In this document: one piece after another, positions 63,289 through 64,000 of the stretch
Layout of the letters: each line of letters starts with the position of its first letter
How positions within the stretch are numbered: position 1 is the stretch's first letter
Source of the DNA: Gemmatimonadaceae bacterium
GTDB lineage: Bacteria; Gemmatimonadota; Gemmatimonadetes; Gemmatimonadales; Gemmatimonadaceae
Direction: 5' to 3'
DNA: 64,000 nt
Assembly (NCBI GenBank): GCA_019637355.1
Contig: JAHBVT010000001.1
Span: forward strand, 62,001-126,000
Program-made: the position numbers and the translations under genes
The notes under the pieces: model-generated
The model's input: the letters and a program-made list of their open reading frames with translations, nothing else
The model's database searches: none
Told to the model about the DNA's origin: nothing

Positions 63289-64000
63289 ATGCCGATGCGA
63301 GTGATGGTCCTCGGCGCGGCGGTCGTGCTGGCGGCGGAGTTGCCGGCGCAGTTGCCGGCGCAGCAGGCGGGCCAGCAGCCGGCGAGGGCGCCGATGGTGG
63401 AGACAGTCCGGACGCGCCTGACGCAGGAGAACGAGGCGGAGATCATCCGCGTGGTGAACGAGCTGCGGGCGCGCGAGGCGCGGATTCTCCGCGAGCTGGC
63501 GGGCACGCGGCTGGACGACCTCACGGCGCGCCGCGCGCTGGAGCAGCAGTTGGCGTCGACGTCGCGCGAGGCGTTCACGCTGATGAGCATCATTGAGTCG
63601 CGCTGCCTCGAGCAGCGTACGGCGGCGCCGGCGGGCTATCTCGGGCTCAACATCACCACGGAAATCGAACTGCGCGACAGTACGCGGCGCGTGCGGTACT
63701 CGACGGTCGCGAGCGTGGAGCCCGGGTCGCCGGCGGAGGCAGCGGGCATCGCAGCGGGAGATCGCCTGATGTCCGTCGGCGGACGCGATACGCAGCGGGC
63801 GGAGCCCGAGCTGGCCGACCTGCTGTCGCCGGGCCGGCGCCTGCCGGTGGTGGTGGATCGCAAGGGCGCGACGCAGGAGTTCACGGTGACGGTGGCGCCG
63901 CGTCCGCAGCGGCTGAGCGCGGCTTGCCCGGAGTACGAGCGCGCGATGCAGCCGCTGCGGATGGGCACCGTGGCGCGCGTGTGGGTGCGCGACTCGGTGG
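63289..64000 (+). CDS. Exported PDZ-domain protein, 3' end outside window
   Basis: The ATG at 63289 follows the anti-sigma stop by one base; the frame is open to the window end (237 codons). A leader ending LPAQLPAQ is followed by a helical segment (residues 38-105), then a PDZ domain: GYLGLNITTEIEL, VASVEPGSPAEAAGIAAGDRLMSVGG and VVVDRKGATQEFTVTV. Order resembles RseP/DegS-like sensors, but no protease motif is visible in this part. It may detect misfolded proteins for the sigma/anti-sigma pair; inference. Confidence 0.8.
   Translation, partial: MPMRVMVLGAAVVLAAELPAQLPAQQAGQQPARAPMVETVRTRLTQENEAEIIRVVNELRAREARILRELAGTRLDDLTARRALEQQLASTSREAFTLMSIIESRCLEQRTAAPAGYLGLNITTEIELRDSTRRVRYSTVASVEPGSPAEAAGIAAGDRLMSVGGRDTQRAEPELADLLSPGRRLPVVVDRKGATQEFTVTVAPRPQRLSAACPEYERAMQPLRMGTVARVWVRDSV

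Overview
The window is GC-rich, densely coded DNA with no rRNA, tRNA, CRISPR or recognisable transposase gene. The best guess for the source is a Gemmatimonadota chromosome (Gemmatimonadaceae-like). This rests on an ECF sigma factor directly followed by a large membrane Ser/Thr kinase, a Lys/Ala/Pro-rich SWIB protein, Omp85-like and signal-peptide-rich secreted proteins (a Gram-negative envelope), SufBCDSU without SufE, and pervasive GTGA/ATGA stop-start overlaps. The phylum call is inference; Acidobacteriota is the main alternative.

Layout. 1-9.8 kb: a membrane protein, an Omp85-like beta-barrel protein, a diguanylate cyclase, PhzF, P5C dehydrogenase (pruA), a lipoprotein, a receiver-DHp protein and endonuclease IV. 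9.9-16.8 kb: SWIB protein, a strong terminator, signal peptidase I, exported RidA, a membrane protein, exported M24 peptidase, GroES-like protein, bacilliredoxin, and an ABC-2 exporter pair on the minus strand. 16.9-30.7 kb: a tungstate/molybdate ABC transporter (wtpABC-type) translationally coupled to a membrane GT-C-like glycosyltransferase and a GT4. A convergent GT-C/GT2 pair follows, then a plus-strand run of GT4, flippase-like protein, radical SAM protein and polysaccharide pyruvyl transferase, with a methyltransferase opposite; this looks like a surface glycan or glycolipid locus. 30.7-38.4 kb: gamma-glutamyltransferase, beta-carbonic anhydrase with a TetR regulator, the sigma/kinase pair with an abnormal junction, and homocysteine S-methyltransferase. 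38.4-44.1 kb: the operon sufB-sufC-sufD-sufU-Rieske-sufS (minus strand). 44.4-58.4 kb: a second GGDEF protein, a Vgb-like beta-propeller, a 16-residue glycine-repeat surface protein, a molybdenum hydroxylase whose three subunits are split over 7 kb, ChaN-like protein, M23 lipoprotein, YhbY, a seven-iron ferredoxin, an ICMT-like methyltransferase, an alpha/beta hydrolase and an AI-2E-family permease. 58.5-64 kb: RNase D, a SufT-like DUF59 protein, a class C-type serine hydrolase, and an ECF sigma/zinc anti-sigma/PDZ operon that runs off the end.

Functional links. Iron-sulfur assembly (suf, SufT-like protein) could serve the ferredoxin, the radical SAM protein and the molybdenum hydroxylase. 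The wtpABC-type importer could supply Mo or W for that hydroxylase.

The most unexplained content is non-coding. At least nine places carry degenerate, purine-rich quasi-tandem motifs (unit about 8-9 bp, such as ACGGATG or ACACAGAGG), usually as inverted pairs and often nested around a second hairpin. The largest is a 340-bp layered palindrome at 59720-60059. One copy appears to lie inside the signal-peptide codons of the M24 peptidase gene.
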